Below, one piece after another: positions 33,001-33,905 of a stretch of DNA of 33,905 bases (position 1 is the first letter of the stretch; each line of letters begins with the position of its first letter). The DNA is from JAAYJR01 sp964540755. Its GTDB lineage: Bacteria; Bacteroidota; Bacteroidia; Bacteroidales; Prolixibacteraceae. The notes under the pieces were generated by a model that worked only from the letters and a program-made list of their open reading frames with translations, was not told the origin of the DNA and searched no databases. Location: assembly GCA_964540755.1 (NCBI GenBank), contig CAZIOB010000017.1, forward strand, positions 1 through 33,905, given 5' to 3'. The position numbers and the translations under genes were made by a program.

Positions 33001-33905
33001 ATGAACAAAATAAAAAACTATCTCATAATTGCATTGACAATAATATTTGCATTTATTGTCTCATGCAAGGATCTTGATGAACTGAATATCAATCCAAACG
33101 GTGTAGATCCGAAAACCGCTGATCTTAACCTGCTGATGCCAACTTTTATTACCGGTGTAGGCCAGATAGTTGTAAGTCTTGGAGCGGGTGATATTGCAGG
33201 AGTTATGCAACATACGCAGAAAGACGGATGGTCAGGCGGACATAACGACTACGACTGGGATAATTCCAGTAAGAGCTGGTCAGGCTATTATGGAAATCTC
33301 AGAAATATAGACGAATTCCATAAAAAAGCGGTGGAAGGTGAATATGAATTTCACCAGGGTGTTGCACTGGTAATGAAGGCATATACATTCGGACTGATAA
33401 CTGATCTCTGGGGAGATGCTCCATATTCGGAAGCACTAAGAGCAGAAGAGGGTTCGGATTATTTTAAACCCAAATTCGATCTGCAGGAAGATATTTATCA
33501 CGGTATTCTTGCTGACTTGGAAAGTGCAAATACATTACTTTCAAAAAACCAGAATTATTATACAAATATTAACAGCACCCAGGATGTGTTATATGGTGGA
33601 GACGTGACAAAATGGAGAAAGTTTGCCAATTCACTGGCATTAAGGTATTACATGCGCCTGTCGGCTAAAGAACCGGCAACCGCTCAGGCGGGAATAAACA
33701 AAATTGCCTCCGATCCCGGCAAATATCCTGTTATTACAAATGTATCGGACGATGCGACAGTAGGATATATTGGTTCTTCTCCCGCCGACTCATGGCCTTC
33801 AAATACAGTTTTCGATACAGATCCCAGGGGCGCTTATATGCGGACAAAGATGTGCGCAACACTGGTGGATGCCATGCAGGAGCTTAATGATCCGCGACTG
33901 GGTGT
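33001..33905 (+). CDS. SusD/RagB-family surface lipoprotein, 5' part (3' end outside window)
   Basis: The frame starts at ATG 33001 and stays open to the window end (301 codons). It begins MNKIKNYLIIALTIIFAFIV with a lipobox ending at Cys22 (FIVSCKDLDELN), typical of surface-exported lipoproteins in Bacteroidota. It continues with NINPNGVDPKTADLNLLMPT, MKAYTFGLITDLWGDAPYSE and WRKFANSLALRYYMRLS, all characteristic of the SusD-like group 2 family. It caps the SusC channel and captures the substrate. The GLITDLWGDAPYSEA block is the most diagnostic. The C-terminal part is missing because the window ends. Confidence 0.94.
   Translation, partial: MNKIKNYLIIALTIIFAFIVSCKDLDELNINPNGVDPKTADLNLLMPTFITGVGQIVVSLGAGDIAGVMQHTQKDGWSGGHNDYDWDNSSKSWSGYYGNLRNIDEFHKKAVEGEYEFHQGVALVMKAYTFGLITDLWGDAPYSEALRAEEGSDYFKPKFDLQEDIYHGILADLESANTLLSKNQNYYTNINSTQDVLYGGDVTKWRKFANSLALRYYMRLSAKEPATAQAGINKIASDPGKYPVITNVSDDATVGYIGSSPADSWPSNTVFDTDPRGAYMRTKMCATLVDAMQELNDPRLG

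Overview
The window looks like a chromosomal segment of an AT-rich member of the Bacteroidota, most likely in or near the Bacteroidales/Marinilabiliales. The evidence is a SusC/SusD outer-membrane pair, a PorP/SprF-type protein, lipoproteins with short N-terminal lipoboxes, near absence of Shine-Dalgarno sequences, and several promoters of the Bacteroidota type (TTTG about 19 bases before TAnnTTTG). No tRNA, rRNA, CRISPR array, intact insertion sequence or phage gene was seen.

Layout. 1-396 is the 3' end of an ammonium transporter gene. 801-2957 is a two-gene unit for an outer-membrane barrel and a five-heme cytochrome c. 2992-4835 (minus) is an OmpH/Skp chaperone gene followed by a family 2 glycosyltransferase. 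4836-5328 holds a nitroreductase relic and a foldable inverted-repeat element. 5329-8233 is xylulokinase plus xylose isomerase. Next come a convergent Fe-type superoxide dismutase and a Tat-exported sugar-isomerase-like lipoprotein. 10324-18076 (minus) is read from etfB to typA: EtfB, EtfA, a membrane iron-sulfur ETF:quinone oxidoreductase (EMO-like), an acyl-CoA dehydrogenase and the GTPase TypA/BipA. 18553-19435 (minus) is an ECF sigma factor with a small partner, divergent from uvrA (19592-22399). A MATE exporter, a PorP/SprF protein, a small 52-residue ORF and a dihydroorotate-dehydrogenase-like protein follow. 26935 to the end is a PhoPQ-type alpha/beta hydrolase lipoprotein, a PKD lipoprotein, SusC and a truncated SusD.

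How the genes fit together. The etf group forms a route from acyl-CoA oxidation through ETF to the menaquinone pool. XylB and XylA carry xylose into the pentose phosphate pathway. The right end looks like a polymer or nutrient uptake locus. The barrel and multiheme cytochrome may form an electron-transfer or redox module in the envelope.

The most unusual signal is a recurring intergenic element. Two arms related to ATGAAACnnGCA face each other about 40-60 bases apart, and the right arm runs straight into a TACCTTTG-type promoter box. It occurs upstream of the barrel/cytochrome unit (as a 94-base tandem duplication), far upstream of etfB, upstream of the hydrolase gene, and in a diverged form upstream of susC. 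It could mark a shared regulon. The second unusual signal is that the ETF oxidoreductase has lost the cysteines of its first CCG cluster domain. All functional calls rest on reading the sequence and on family knowledge; no database search was run.
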